A stretch of DNA of 38,174 nt, from contig WELA01011557.1 of the NCBI GenBank assembly GCA_009602735.1, positions 78,097 to 116,270 on the forward strand, read 5' to 3'. The translations under genes and the position numbers were made by a program. Positions 1 to 10,696 of the stretch are shown piece after piece; position 1 is the stretch's first letter; each line of letters opens with the position of its first letter. Below the pieces are notes generated by a model. That model was not told the origin of the DNA, did not search any database, and saw only the letters and a list, made by a program, of their open reading frames with translations. This DNA comes from Mesotaenium endlicherianum. Taxonomy: Eukaryota > Streptophyta > Zygnematophyceae > Zygnematales > Mesotaeniaceae.

Positions 1-1
1 A

Positions 2-1831
2 ATGCACCTCCAGACGCAGCCGTATCTCTCAAGGAGACAAGCAAGAAGGAGCGGATACTTGCAACAATACAACATCACGATTCAGTACCAGCCCGGCAAG
101 ACAAACCCGGTTGACCCCCTCTCAAGGCTGCAATTAAATGCAGTGATGGTATCCCTGAAGACAGATCTGGAAGCTCGATTTTCAGCCGCCTATGAAAGAG
201 ACCCTTACTACAAGAACGGAGAAGCAGCCTTGGACCCATACAAGAAGCAAGAAGGCAATTATTGGGTGAGGCAAGATACGGGCCAGAGATGTGTTCCTAA
301 TGACTTAGACCTCCGGCTCTTGCTTCTACGAGAAGCACACGACAACCCTCTTGGAGGACACTTTGGAATCCTAAGGACCACGGGCGTTCTAGCTAGGACT
401 TATTGTTGGCCAGGCATGTCTAAGCAAGTCAAGGAGTACTGCAGGAGCTGTGACACATGCCAAAGAATCAAGCCATCATCGCAAAAGGCGAGAGGACTCC
501 TCCAACCACTACCATTCCCCGAAAGACAATGGACGGACATCTCAATGGACCTTATCGTGGACTTGCCCGTGACACCTCGAGGCCATAATGCAATACTCAC
601 GGTGGTGGACAGACTTACCAAGATGGCTCATTTTATTCCCACGACGACTAAGGCTACAGCACCACAACTTGCAAGACTCATCTTTGACAACATCTTCCGA
701 CTCCATGGACTACCATCAAGAATTGTGTCAGATAGAGACCCAAGATTCACAAGCCATTTCTGGAAAAATCTCTTCAAGAACTTGGGCACATCGCTGGATA
801 TGTCTACCGCCTACCACCCACAATCAGATGGGCAAACCGAGCGTATGACTCGTACCCTAAAGACCTCTCTAAAGGCCTACGTGTCTACTCTGGAGCAAGA
901 TTGGGACATGTACTTAACCCCCCTGGAGTTTGCCTACAACAACACAACGCAAGCCTCTACCCAAGAGTCCCCATTCTTCCTCAACTATGGTTTCCATCCA
1001 ACCACGCCGCTGAGCTTCACGGCTGGCCTTGATGAAGTACCAGCAGCCACAGATTTTATGGAGACATTAGAAGCAGCCCTTGCAGCAGCAAAGAAAGCTC
1101 TATATAACGCGCAAGATGCTCAAGCAAGAGTGGCGAACAGATCCAGAAGAGAAATTACGTACAGAGTGGGTGACAACGTGTTACTATCATCCAAGAATAT
1201 CTCCCTGAACAACAGGCCTGCCGGCAGCAAGTTCTCTCCCAAGTATTTGGGACCCTTCAAGATTATCCAGCAAGTCAACCCCGTTGCTTTCCAGCTAGAA
1301 CTTCCCCAGACTATGCACATCGACCCCGCATTCCATGCTTCCCTCTTCAAGCCGTATGTGCAACCCGATAACAAGTTCCCAGGACGTGTGACAACCCCTC
1401 CAGCCCCAACACTAGTGGATGATCATTTGGAGTACAAAGTGGAAGATATAGTGGCTATGAGAAATTTCAGGAGACAGCAGCAATACTTGATCAAGTGGAA
1501 AGGATATCCAGATTCGGAGAATAGTTGGGTGGCGGCGCACTACCTTGACAAAGTTCAGAGAAAGTTGAAGCGCTTCCATGCCGCCAACCCCCATCTTGGA
1601 CCAGCCCCAAGTCTCTCTACTAGAAGCCCAAAGACTTCAGGGAGGCAGCCTGCCACCATGAAGAAGCAGCAGAAGACCCCTTGGAGGCAGCCCGCAAGAA
1701 CAAGAGAGGAAAAATTGGCATTAGACACTCTTCTCTTCTCACAGTTTCTGGACAGAAAACTAAAACTGCTACTGGTGATAGGTCTCTACATAAATTTTTT
1801 GAAAATTCACCCGGCTGTAGTCCATGAGTAG
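2..1831 (+). CDS. Ty3/gypsy chromovirus Pol, C-terminal fragment (RNase H end, integrase, chromodomain)
   Basis: This is the 3' part of a retrotransposon polyprotein; the window edge removes gag, protease and RT. Residues about 10-43 are the end of RNase H (motif PGKTNPVDPLSR). The integrase zinc finger follows with H113, H120, C150 and C153. The catalytic triad is D183 (SMDLIVDLP), D244 (VSDRDPRF) and E280 (SDGQTERM). A GPF module lies near residues 417-435 (LGPFKIIQQVNPVAF). A chromodomain spans about 478-520 (YLIKWKGYPDSENSWV) with aromatic residues Y478, W499 and W509; in this family it binds modified histone tails and steers integration. No stop interrupts the 609 codons, and both integrase and chromodomain look intact. 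The last 35 or so residues are unlike any domain and may be read-through into the LTR. The true start lies outside the window. Confidence 0.93.
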   Translation: MHLQTQPYLSRRQARRSGYLQQYNITIQYQPGKTNPVDPLSRLQLNAVMVSLKTDLEARFSAAYERDPYYKNGEAALDPYKKQEGNYWVRQDTGQRCVPNDLDLRLLLLREAHDNPLGGHFGILRTTGVLARTYCWPGMSKQVKEYCRSCDTCQRIKPSSQKARGLLQPLPFPERQWTDISMDLIVDLPVTPRGHNAILTVVDRLTKMAHFIPTTTKATAPQLARLIFDNIFRLHGLPSRIVSDRDPRFTSHFWKNLFKNLGTSLDMSTAYHPQSDGQTERMTRTLKTSLKAYVSTLEQDWDMYLTPLEFAYNNTTQASTQESPFFLNYGFHPTTPLSFTAGLDEVPAATDFMETLEAALAAAKKALYNAQDAQARVANRSRREITYRVGDNVLLSSKNISLNNRPAGSKFSPKYLGPFKIIQQVNPVAFQLELPQTMHIDPAFHASLFKPYVQPDNKFPGRVTTPPAPTLVDDHLEYKVEDIVAMRNFRRQQQYLIKWKGYPDSENSWVAAHYLDKVQRKLKRFHAANPHLGPAPSLSTRSPKTSGRQPATMKKQQKTPWRQPARTREEKLALDTLLFSQFLDRKLKLLLVIGLYINFLKIHPAVVHE

Positions 1832-2482
1832 CCGGTCATTTGAAGTCCAAGTTTGCTCAATTTGGAGCACAGGTGAGAGAGATATGATGCTCTAAGTAGA
1901 AGGGGGTCAAGTTGCTGGCATTGGTAGGGCAGAATATGCCTTCTGACATTGTGCCCTCCCCTGAACTTGGAATGCTTTGAAACTCAAGACTCTGGTAGAA
2001 CATTTTACAACGCCCATTTTGAGACTTTCTTTGCAAAATTTTGAGAAGTATAGAAGGACTTATGATTTTCAGAAGTTTCTGCACAGATTTGGAGGAGTGC
2101 CTACTCTCTCAGCTCTCAACGACACTCCAGATGTGTTTCTTGGAGCCTTGTGTGAAGGCTTACCTTCAAGAAGAGCCTGGAGTATGTGGGAGTGAGTATC
2201 TAGCCAAGAAGAAGACTATGATGGAGTTTGGTGCACCACGAGCGAGACTACGCGCTCATGCCTTGTGAAGAATAGTATGGTCGCTTGATGGAGACTACGA
2301 CTTAATGGATATGGACCTATGAGGAGAAGACCAAGTGTAATGGGGCTGATATGTTCTGTCTAAGATGGAGACATATGACAAAGACCTGGACATGAAACTA
2401 GGAGAATCAGCGCCTATACAAGCAAGCACAAGAGAGGCGTAAAATCTGGACACTCGAGTGGTAAGCGCCTTACCTTCATGAT
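1832..2482. other. Non-coding 3' flank of the first chromovirus, probably LTR-derived
   Basis: No convincing gene. Near 1846 it contains AAGTTTGCTCAATTTGGAG and, about 85 bases later, TATGCCTTCTGACATT; near-identical words recur at 36193-36250. A related word lies about 100 bases inside the LTRs of the C/F family and of the LTR at 3768. A purine run just before 1720 (AAGAGAGGAAAAA) could be the polypurine tract, which would put the LTR start near 1720. I cannot fix the boundaries because the partner LTR is not in the window. Confidence 0.35.
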
Positions 2483-2495
2483 GAGGGGGGGGAGT
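2483..2495 (+). other. Possible polypurine tract / LTR junction
   Basis: A GATGA plus eight-G run followed by AGTGTTATAG has the form of a plus-strand primer followed by a TG-starting LTR. No matching LTR copy is seen, so it may be a relic of another element or chance. Confidence 0.3.
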
Positions 2496-3729
2496 GTTAT
2501 AGTTGTTTATAGTGCTTGTAAGTAAGGTCAAGCCAATCCCATGAGTTCATATGTAACTAAGAGATGTGAAGTGGAAAGAAGCTTGAGAGCAAGTGCTTGG
2601 AAGATACTCAGATCTGTCCATGTTTGAGGGTTTTACGGGTAGGCGAGCGCAAGGGTAAAAGTTGGCAGATTTTGGCTACTTTTGACCTACTTAGGAGAGA
2701 GTGGGTAATAGTTTCACTAGAAGTCCTACATTATGTGAGAAGCCTAGAATGAGGCCTGCCCTGAGTCATAGTCAAATTTCAGAATCAGGGGTTTAAGCAT
2801 GTGCCATTTGTAGGCGCGGGAGCTTGATACGTGTTGCGCGCGTGTGCGTCATACGAGCGTGAGGCACAAAGTGACGATCTCGTTTGAGTGTTAGACTTTG
2901 ATTCAGATTCTGAAATTTTGTGGAGAGGTAGTCCTATGGGTTTGAAATTAGAAAAAGTAAGTTTTTTATGAAAATATTAATTTAAGTCCTGACAGTGCCA
3001 CATGGCGGTCTGCTGGACTGCCGTGCGAGCCACATGTGTGAGGCAAGGCGCAATCTGATTTTATGGTCTTAGACTTAAAACCAAGGGAAACAAAGCACAC
3101 CAGTGAGTTCAGAGGGGTGATAACATGGAGATTGCACAACTTTCAGGCTAAAAATGTCAACAGAAGTCAGGGGGGTGCCACTTGGCGTCTTGAGAGGTCA
3201 CCACGAGTCACGCACACGAGTAAGAGAGTGCAATACCTCTACAAGGAGTATGGCTTAGAGCTAGAGGTAGCTAAGGGTACCAGAAGGTTCAGGAACATAG
3301 TGGAGTCAGGTGTATGATGTAATCTGGTCAAAATTATACGAGCACCACGAGTAAGCCACATGGCGCGACGAGGAGTTGCCATTTGTCCAAGAGAGCGAAG
3401 AATGAGTATTTTGGTGATTTGGCGGACTATTATGCATTGGATCCAGCTTTGAAGTATGTGGACATGATAGAGGGAGTATGTTACAGCCTTCATGAAGTTA
3501 TTGGCCTATCTCAAGACGAAGAAGTTGACGACGAAGATGCATTTGTATTAGGAGACGCCATGTGTGGAGCTAATGTATGCGATGGAGCTTTTACTACGTG
3601 GAGCAAGTTTGGAGTAATGAGTATCATCTTGGAGCCTGTTCAAGACTTGCAACTTGTATAATATATATATATGCGTTTTTCTAGCGTATATGTGAGCTCG
3701 ATACTTCATATGACGTCACTTTTGCTTAG
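2496..3729. other. No recognisable gene
   Basis: The open frames here (for example 3063-3317 and 3383-3661) show no domain I recognise. The sequence reads like decayed repeat or LTR. A TATATATATATA run lies near 3661. Confidence 0.4.
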
Positions 3730-3767
3730 TATGCGCCGAGGACGTCGCATCTTGAGGAGGAGGATGA
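3730..3767 (+). other. Relic of a chromovirus pol tail plus polypurine tract
   Basis: About 38 bases (GAGGACGTCGCATCTTGAGG and a purine run) match the last codons and polypurine tract of elements C and F, directly before a TGTAAGG LTR start as in those elements. Similarity to C/F stops abruptly upstream of 3730, so only the end of that pol survives. Confidence 0.6.
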
Positions 3768-4340
3768 TGTAAGGTTATAAAAGAGTAATTTGTATTGAAC
3801 TAGCATATTATATGCATAGAGTGTAATTTTAGAAGTACTTTGATCTTTATTTCAAGTCATTTGGACAAGTATTGAGAAAGTTATGAGTTTTGGGAGTTTT
3901 TAGTGGATTTTTAATGTCACAGATTCAATTTAGTGACAAGGACAGGTCCAGTGACGAAAATTTCGGTTGGAGTCCAGAAAGTAGGACATTGAATCATGAG
4001 GGTTCCAGAAACTACGTACGAATACGTAGAGTGCCAAAGTAACTGTGGAATTTCTAGAAACTCCGTGAGAGTTAGTGGATTGTGTAGTAGAATATTCTAA
4101 AGTGTAATTGTGTGCGTGTGAGTGTGCTAGCTTGTCCAACTAGGCAAGGTCACCTACATGGAAGGAGCCATAGGAGAAGGTTCTGGAGGTACCTTGCTAG
4201 AGAGGACACTTAGAGTTAAAGCATAAATGGGAAGCACAAAGAAGTGGAGGGAGTCTTGTCTTGTCTAGTCTAGTCTAATCTAACCTTCTTATCTTGTACA
4301 CGACTTTTCTTAATAAAGTGAGTTCTTTTCTACTCCTCTC
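3768..4340 (+). repeat. Diverged LTR of a C/F-related gypsy element
   Basis: It starts TGTAAGG, identical to the start of the C/F LTRs. It carries the shared core (CATTTGGACAAGTATTGAGA then AGTTATG) about 90 bases in and the word TAGAATATTCTA seen in those LTRs. AATAAA at 4312-4317 fits the polyadenylation signal before the U5 end. The right border is approximate. A gag frame begins shortly afterwards, so this may have served as the 5' LTR of the element at 4394-6579. Confidence 0.6.
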
Positions 4341-4393
4341 TCATGTAGCCCTCTAACTCTTGCAAGGGTGGCATACCACCAGGCCACTCCACC

Positions 4394-5402
4394 TTGTGTA
4401 TGCAACTAGGAAAGGTCCTCGTACACGCTTCCACTCGCGGGGTGAGGGTGCGTGAGTTTGTATGGGCGCACTCCCCGCACCCCTCTCCCCTTTCAGTTGC
4501 CCCTATTGCAAGCAACGCTCAAAATCCAGCCCCGACTCAAGCCCCTCCACAAGAGCCTACAAGAGCAAGAAAACTCATCAAGCCCGGCAAACCCGACACT
4601 TTCAACCCCGGGAAAGGTGCCAACCTGACCTTATGGCTCTACCAAGTGGAGACGTACCTCGCATTCCTTGAAGTACACGAGGAGGACTACGTTCCCTTTG
4701 TCGTTACCTTACTTAGAGGAGCAGCAACATCATGGTGGCGTAACTATCAAGCGGCTATATATCAAGCTATGCCGCACCCCGTGCTTGGCCAAGANCCGCA
4801 CCCCGTGCTTGGCCAAGAGCCCCCACCATCATATGCAAGATGGGCAGATTTTCGTGAGGCCATCAAGAAGCAATTTATGCCCATCAATGCGGACAAGATT
4901 GCCCGAGGAAAGCTCCACCATCTTAAGCAAACGACGTCCGTTCAAGAGTACACATCCGGATTTCACGCCCTCACTCTTGAGATCTCCAACATGTCTCTTG
5001 AGGAGAAGATTGATCGCTACATCTTTGGCCTCAAGCCCAAGGTGGCGAAGAAAGTGGAAGTACGCAATTTGACAGACTTCTCAAAGATTATTGAAGTGGC
5101 TCATAAGGTGGATACCTTGGATTTCAAACACTCCTTGCCTTCATCTTCACGGGCACCGGTGACGCGGGTGTACGCAGCCCCATCCACATCCAAATCTGGA
5201 CTCACACCCATGGAAATTGGAGTTATTAGAAGGGACCCCGCGGCTGCCCGGAAGAGTGGAAGACCCGCCAATAATACATGATGCAAAAAATCAGCAAGGA
5301 GGGAAAGCAAGACTCGCCCCGGCTAAAAAAGAATCTCTTATGACGGCTGGACTATGCTTTTATTGTAAGGAAAAGGGCCATTGTGCACTCTCAGGCCCCT
5401 AA
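4394..5402 (+). pseudogene. Gypsy Gag, frameshifted
   Basis: Gag forms the virus-like particle that packages element RNA. From about 4590 the frame shows a retrotransposon gag capsid pattern: LTLWLYQVETYLAFLEV, then TSWWRNY, then WADFREAIKKQF and SVQEYTSGF. The capsid frame stops at 5281. The zinc knuckle (CFYCKEKGH, near 5355) lies in another frame and runs into a stop before its last cysteine, so at least one frameshift lies between about 5220 and 5340. A 23-base duplication around a single N (4795) inserts eight codons in frame and looks like an assembly scar. The first methionine used is uncertain. Confidence 0.75.
4772..4818. repeat. 23-base direct duplication flanking a single N
   Basis: CCGCACCCCGTGCTTGGCCA (plus three more bases) occurs immediately before and after N4795. 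This is probably two overlapping contig ends joined by one N rather than a biological repeat. Confidence 0.8.
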
Positions 5403-5523
5403 ACGGTGTCAGAAAACGGACAGCGCCAGTAGGCCAAGAGCCTACCACCCCAAGATCCACTTCATGAGAAGACAACAAGCCAAGTGAGGTGGAGACCCCC
5501 GTTGAAGACGACGTTCCGCCCCA

Positions 5524-5856
5524 ATGAGTTTGAGAGGTTACCTTGGAGGAGAGAAGGTCCACATCTTGGTGGATAGCGGAGCTCAAGGCAACTTCATTGC
5601 TGCAGATTTCGCCACCAAGCACGGTACTACTATGCGAACTCTTGACCACGACGAGGAGATTATGATGCCCGATGGATTCTCCTATACTACCCCTTCCAAG
5701 AAGACGTACCCCTTGGCACTCTCTATCAAGTCCTTCAGGGATAGAGTAGTGTTCTCCCCCAAGCAATTGGACAAGTACGACGTCATCCTAGGGACGCCTT
5801 GGTTGACCAAGCACAACCCCCAAGTTGATAGGAGGGTCGGTACCATCAAAATTTAG
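5524..5856 (+). pseudogene. Gypsy aspartic protease segment
   Basis: This is the retropepsin part of the polyprotein, which cleaves Gag-Pol. The active-site motif is VDSGAQGNFIAADF and the C-terminal motif DVILGTPWLTKHNPQVD; both are typical of plant-type gypsy proteases. The frame stops at 5856, where it should run on into the linker and RT, so the element is broken here as well as in gag. The start at 5524 is only the first ATG; the domain was originally internal to a longer protein. Confidence 0.8.
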
Positions 5857-5945
5857 AACGACATTACTTCAAAAATCTGTTTTTTTTTTGCGCAATCCAC
5901 AATATCCAGACCCACGACATCAAGAAGCCGGCACACGAGACACTA

Positions 5946-6579
5946 TTGTCCGCCCTCCAACTCAAGAGACTTGTGAGGAAGGGACACGAGCTTCTTTTGG
6001 CCTTGATCACGCCAAAAGACATCAAGAAAGACATCAAGAGTCGAGAATGCAGCCCCATTCCCAAGGAGATACAAGAAATCTTGGAAGACTACAAAGAAGT
6101 ATTCTACCCGGAATTGCCCAAGGGCCTACCCTCCAAGAGATTCGTAGATCACAAGATAGAGTTGGAGCCCGGAAGCAAACCCATCTCTTGGCCTACGTTC
6201 AAGATGTCATACACGGAGGTGAAGGAAGTCAAGAAGCAAATGAAGGAGCTACTGGAGCATGGCTTCATTCGACCTAGCAAGTCGCCATTTGGAGCCCCGG
6301 TGCTATTTGTCAAAAAGAAAGATGGTACCTTGGAGGATGTGTGTGGACTATCGCGCCCTCAACAAGATCACCATCAAGAATCGATACCCGCTGCCGCGCA
6401 TGGATGAGCTCATGGACGGGCTGGTCGGAGCCAAGTACTTCACAAAGATGGACTTGAGAAGCGGCTACCACCAGATTCGCATCGCCAAACCTGACATAGA
6501 GAAGACGATATTCAAGACAATATATGGACATTTTGAGTTCATGGTCCTGCCATTTGGACTCACCAACGCGCAAGCCTAG
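5946..6579 (+). pseudogene. Gypsy reverse transcriptase, N-terminal half, truncated
   Basis: The frame contains the RT entry region: [11 protein letters not shown], then [20 protein letters not shown] and VKKKDGT. One extra T near 6331 (CCTTGG where C/F have CTGGG-type WRMC codons) shifts the frame. It continues in a second frame as [20 protein letters not shown], the [13 protein letters not shown] fingers/palm, and PFGLTNA. Similarity ends at a TAG at 6577-6579, before the catalytic FxDD box, and unrelated sequence follows. RNase H and integrase are missing, so this copy cannot be autonomous. Confidence 0.85.
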
Positions 6580-7923
6580 TTATGGAATACTCATGTATTG
6601 GAAATTTGGCGACGTATAACGCCGCGTTTTATGCCGTATTAGCAATATACGTGTAATAGACAAATAAATAAATGAAGTAGATAGCGCTCGATTGCTTCGC
6701 TCCGTTTTATTAGTTTTAAAACCTTGTGAAAAAGTACCGCTTCAAAATTTAGTCGCGCACGTACGGGTTTGCCAACTGGACAGGTGACGACGGATAGACA
6801 TGTATTTGAAAATTGAAACGTCGCGTTTGCCATTAGCGACATCAACAACCTTCTGTGCCCGTACCGCTCACTACATTTTGTGCACATGGTCCTCGGCCAC
6901 TCCCGAACCTATATTACATAAATTATACACACATTTTGCTTCATTTACTAAGCGACGATCTGCAAGCTATGAACTAACTTATATCCAAATTTCCAATGGC
7001 ACTATTGACTAAACTGCCATGCAGGCAGGCTGCAGCAGAGTCCTTTTATTGCAAGCTAATAAAAGCATACATTATTCAGTCAGATAACTTACAAAGCATT
7101 CAGCACCTACAGCCTCCTGAAGAAACATTAAAATTTTCCTTTTGGGAGTTGCTCATTGCTCAACTCTCGAAGTACGGTTTTGACTCATTATTCATAATAC
7201 ATAAATGATGGGCCATAGAGTGCACCACAAATTGCTTCATGCTTTAGTGTCTTATGCTTGGCATGCAACAAAGTTATTTTACTTCAGTGTTGTGTTTTAC
7301 AGATTACGTGGTACAAGCTTCCTGTGATCTTCAAATTGCTTGGCAAATTATGAGTGCATTTTCATGTTCCAATAGGGTTTCTCCAGCCCCTAAGTATTTT
7401 ATTTTTCACAACTCAGATTGAAAATTTGAAAGATGTGCCAGTTGCAGGCTGCAGCAAATATGAAGTGTGCTCAATATTTTGACAAATGAAGCATGCAACA
7501 GTAGAATAGACAGGACAGCTCAACGCCTTCAAATTAAGGCTCATCTTAGAAGCACAAACACAATAGATTCAGTGAACAGCTTGTAAGTGGTGCCATTGTA
7601 ATGCACAAGATATGCATACACCAATATTAAAACGGTAACAAAAAGTTGTAATGCAGTTAATAGGATAATGAAGTTGTGAACATTATACAATTTTACATGG
7701 ATACAATATACAATATGAAAGCCAATATAGGAGCAATGGAAAGCATCATGTATACTGTATGCTAAAGAAAACATGTACCGAAAACTGAGAGCATACTTTT
7801 TGCAGCCAATGTGACATGGATGATAATACAAGGTCCAGAAAGCGACAAACTAGAGCAGCTATCTACAAAGAAGGGAAATCCTACTTTCAGGCTTCAGCCC
7901 GACTCCCACCTACAAGGCATAGC
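6580..7923. other. AT-rich sequence without recognisable gene
   Basis: No long frame, RNA gene or repeat copy found elsewhere in the window. The part next to 7924 would be the 3' untranslated/downstream region of the hAT-like gene read on the minus strand. Confidence 0.5.
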
Positions 7924-8783
7924 CTACATACCCTCATCGTCAGAAACCACATCAGCTTTAGGTTCTTCTTCAAAGACTGGTGCAAAGTGCCTGCAAGGAG
8001 CTCTTTTAACCCCTCCCCTTTCCATTCCCTCAATGAGCCTGAGGTGTGAGTGAACCTTCACCAATTTCTCAGCTCGAGCTTGCTTAAGACGATTTTTTTT
8101 TTAAATTGTGAATAAAATCATACTCAGACCAATTCCTCTCACAAGAACTAGCAGAAGACACCAAACCAAGAACTTTAATTGCAAAGCTTTGCAATTGAGG
8201 AGTGCTGGAATCATGACTTTTCCACCAAAAACCCCTGATTTGGACTTTGCTTCTTTGTCTGCCTTAGGGTTGTTAAAACTGAAACCCACCCACTCCTTGT
8301 ACTGCTCATACTGCTCTCTAACAATATCCTGCTCCTCCACATCAAGAACAACCTTGGCAAGGCTAGAGTACGACCCCTTCATAACCTCCTCATTAGTATG
8401 CTGCTTATGATCTTGAAAGAGAGGGTGGAGCATGTACCCAGCATGCAAAGGTGAGTGGAAAAAATCCCACCTGACCTTGACAATCTCCACCAACCTATCA
8501 AGCTGCTCCTCATCCAAGACCTCATCCAACGCCTTGATGAAGTCTTGTAACTCCGCCATAGCATTTTACACAAGATCCATGGCAGCTTGGTTCCCATCAA
8601 CTCCTCGGAGAAGCTTCACCAGCCTCTTGGTCACCTTCATCAGCACCTCCACCTTGTCCCAGAAATCTTCATCACCAACAACTGCCATTGCAGCCTGGCA
8701 GTCCTTTTATGTGATGAACTGAGCCCCCTCACATGTTCTTTCCAAGAATCCCGAAGCAACATCACTTGCAAAAACTGCTTCAC
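7924..8783 (-). pseudogene. hAT-transposase-like gene, last exon (end of DUF659 to hAT dimerisation domain)
   Basis: On the minus strand, after a CTTGCAG acceptor (8784), the sequence encodes VKQFLQVMLLRDSWKEHV, then DEDFWDKVEVLMKVTKRLVK. Next come RWDFFHSPLHAGYMLHPLF and the hAT dimerisation signature (PQLQSFAIKVLG, SSCERNWSEYDFIHN). A basic tail (RLKQARAEKLVKVHSH) and an acidic end precede TAG at 7924-7926. The order is that of hAT transposases and their domesticated relatives. It is damaged: a frameshift near 8700, TAA at 8566-8568 (where a Tyr codon fits), a frameshift near 8210 and another in the ten-T run near 8095. Two further exon-like blocks with matching phase lie at 34948-35200 and 37495-37698. 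Confidence 0.85.
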
Positions 8784-8852
8784 CTGCAAGGAGCATATCA
8801 AGCACAAATATTAAATAGTCAGCAGCAACAAATGATAATAGCACAGGGGAGA

Positions 8853-9406
8853 AGGCAGCAGTGGCATACACAGCAGCCAGAAGAGCACAAATAAAGACTC
8901 TTAACAAAGATGAATGCACCTACAAAAACAGGCAACCAGCCTCATGCCAGCGCCCATAAATGCAAAGCAGCCAGCAGAGGGGCACAAACATCAGCGAGAA
9001 GAGGACAAATAAAGAGTCTTAAAGAAGAAGACAGCACCTACAGACGCAGGCAAACTAGCCCCACGCCAACACCTATACATGCCAAAAAAACAAAGTAAGA
9101 AAGCAGCCAGCAGAGAGGCACTACAGCAGCCGGAAGAGCACAAATATGGAGTCTGAAACAGAAGTCAAAACCTACAGATCACGCAGACCAGCCCCATGCC
9201 AGCACCCATAAATGCCAAAAAAAAAGTAGGCAACAAAGCAGCCAGCAGGCAAAGCAGGCAAAGCAGCCCCATGCCAACACCCATAAATGCCACACAAATA
9301 TATGCAAGAAAGCAGCCACCACAGAGGCTTAAACAGTAGCCAGATAGCACTACTAGTTGGTATTAAAAAGGAAAATAGTACCTAAAAAACCAGCACATGA
9401 GCCCCA
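8853..9406. repeat. Minisatellite, left block (about 135-bp period)
   Basis: Monomers contain AGCAGCCAGCAGAGAGGCAC, then an AAGAGCACAAATAAAGAGTC-like word, then CAGCCCCATGCCAACACCCA. Starts near 8966, 9102 and 9238 are spaced 136 bases; one monomer (9238-9310) is shortened to 73. The block ends at the insertion point of element D within a monomer. Confidence 0.85.
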
Positions 9407-9537
9407 TGTCGTGCGTTAAGAGATCGGGTGCGCCTTGTCGGCATAAGCAACACACAATAGACAAGCAGGCTTTGCTGCAATGAAGTCTATAATACAAATG
9501 GCTTTATAGCCAAAAAGGGAGTCAAGCGTCAAATGTT
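9407..9537 (-). repeat. Element D repeat B2 (131 bp, outer copy)
   Basis: It matches 10547-10677 with about three substitutions. It forms the outer left end of D, directly next to the target duplication. No copy occurs at the right end of D. Confidence 0.9.
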
Positions 9538-9542
9538 TTCAT

Positions 9543-10544
9543 TAAGGGAAGTGTACTCTCCAGAGTGAGCACCTCAAGACTGTAATCTGGTAGGAAAACA
9601 ACTAATGAAGACTGGCCCAAAAGATCACTGGAAGCACATCATGATCTTCAGAGTAGTCCTATGGCAAGGGTTTAAGCTGTGACTTTGCTCACCACTCGTG
9701 AAGTTCTTCAAGTGACTGGAAGCCTGGAGGGCTTGCTCTTCACAAGAGAGTAACTAAGCGGTCCTGAAAACACAAGAGATAAAAGTGTAAGCTTTACTGA
9801 TAATCTCTGTCACTCACACCTGGCATAATGGACTTCTAAAAGATGTCTCTTCTAGGGAAATCTCTAGTATTTATACTCCTGGAAATCCGGCGGGGTACGC
9901 GGCGGATCCAATGCATGTAGTCACTCTAGGAGGCTCTCCTATGTCCACTAATGTGTACAAGGCATGTACTAGCACTCCTATAGGCTAGGCATAACTCATA
10001 CCAATCAAAGCAAGGTGCGTAGGATATGCTACGTGTCCTTCATTGGCCGAGCTTACCTTGGGTGATTCTACCTAGATAGCGCCTCAAAAGTAGATCTGAA
10101 AATTGAGGAAGCTTCCTCTAGGAGTGGGTGATACAGTCACCAAGTTACAGCCTCAATGATGCACATATACTATGGAAATGCAAAGCTTATGTAAGCTAAG
10201 GGGCTCGCGGATTTGTGCGCACAAGCTAGGGGTTTTAGGGGGTCACGAATAGGCAAGAATGTGCACATTGAAACACAAATTGCCCTTTGGTGAGGATCCG
10301 CTAGAGGCTGGTAGGTGACGCGGACTAGATCGCTCATATCTCGCGCGATACATGACCAAATGAAGCGAACCCTTGGTGCCATTCGGAAGGTGACTCGACG
10401 CGCTACACTTTGGTGACTTGGAAATTGAGAAAAGGTCAACGTATGGATGCGTAAAGTCTATGCAAAGTCGGCCTTCCTAGGTTGATGGTTCACACATGTG
10501 GAGCTCGGTTTCGTGCGGCAACCTCGACTCAATAAATCATGACA
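9543..10544 (-). repeat. Element D repeat A2 (about 1.0 kb, left copy)
   Basis: It matches A1 at 27134-28151 at roughly 97% by eye, apart from 16 extra bases around N27258 in A1. Read on the minus strand it starts TGTCATGATT. The 89-codon frame inside (10170-10439) is shared by both copies, as expected from repeat identity, and is not evidence of a gene. Confidence 0.92.
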
Positions 10545-10546
10545 GC

Positions 10547-10677
10547 TGTCGTGCGTTAAGAGATCGGGTGCACCTTGTTGGCATAAGCAACACACACTAG
10601 ACAAGCAGGCTTTGCTGCAATGAAGTCTATAATACAAATGGCTTTATAGCCAAAAAGGGAGTCAAGCGTCAAATGTT
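10547..10677 (-). repeat. Element D repeat B1 (131 bp, inner copy)
   Basis: It lies between the polypurine-like G run and repeat A2, separated from A2 by two bases (GC on the plus strand). It is the inner partner of B2 and creates the B1-A2-B2 order at the 3' end of the element. Confidence 0.9.
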
Positions 10678-10683
10678 CTAATT

Positions 10684-10691
10684 CCCCCCCC
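10684..10691 (-). other. Element D candidate polypurine tract
   Basis: Eight consecutive G on the minus strand, just after the pol stop and before B1. If it primes plus-strand synthesis, B1 would lie inside the terminal repeat. Its role is inferred from position and composition only. Confidence 0.5.
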
Positions 10692-10696
10692 AGCTC

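Noticed and set aside
3383-3661. 92-codon acidic open frame
   Set aside because: No recognisable domain, no splice or promoter context, and it lies in repeat-like sequence.
9165-9350. Membrane-protein-like small frame on the minus strand
   Set aside because: Hydrophobic translation of the minisatellite; it changes with each monomer and has no independent support.
8853-9406. CRISPR-like array
   Set aside because: Repeats are long (about 135 bp), diverged, and continuous with no unique spacers; this is a minisatellite in a eukaryotic intron.
10170-10439. 89-codon frame inside repeat A2, also in A1 (27777-28046)
   Set aside because: The two copies are the same because the repeats are the same; no independent conservation and no domain.
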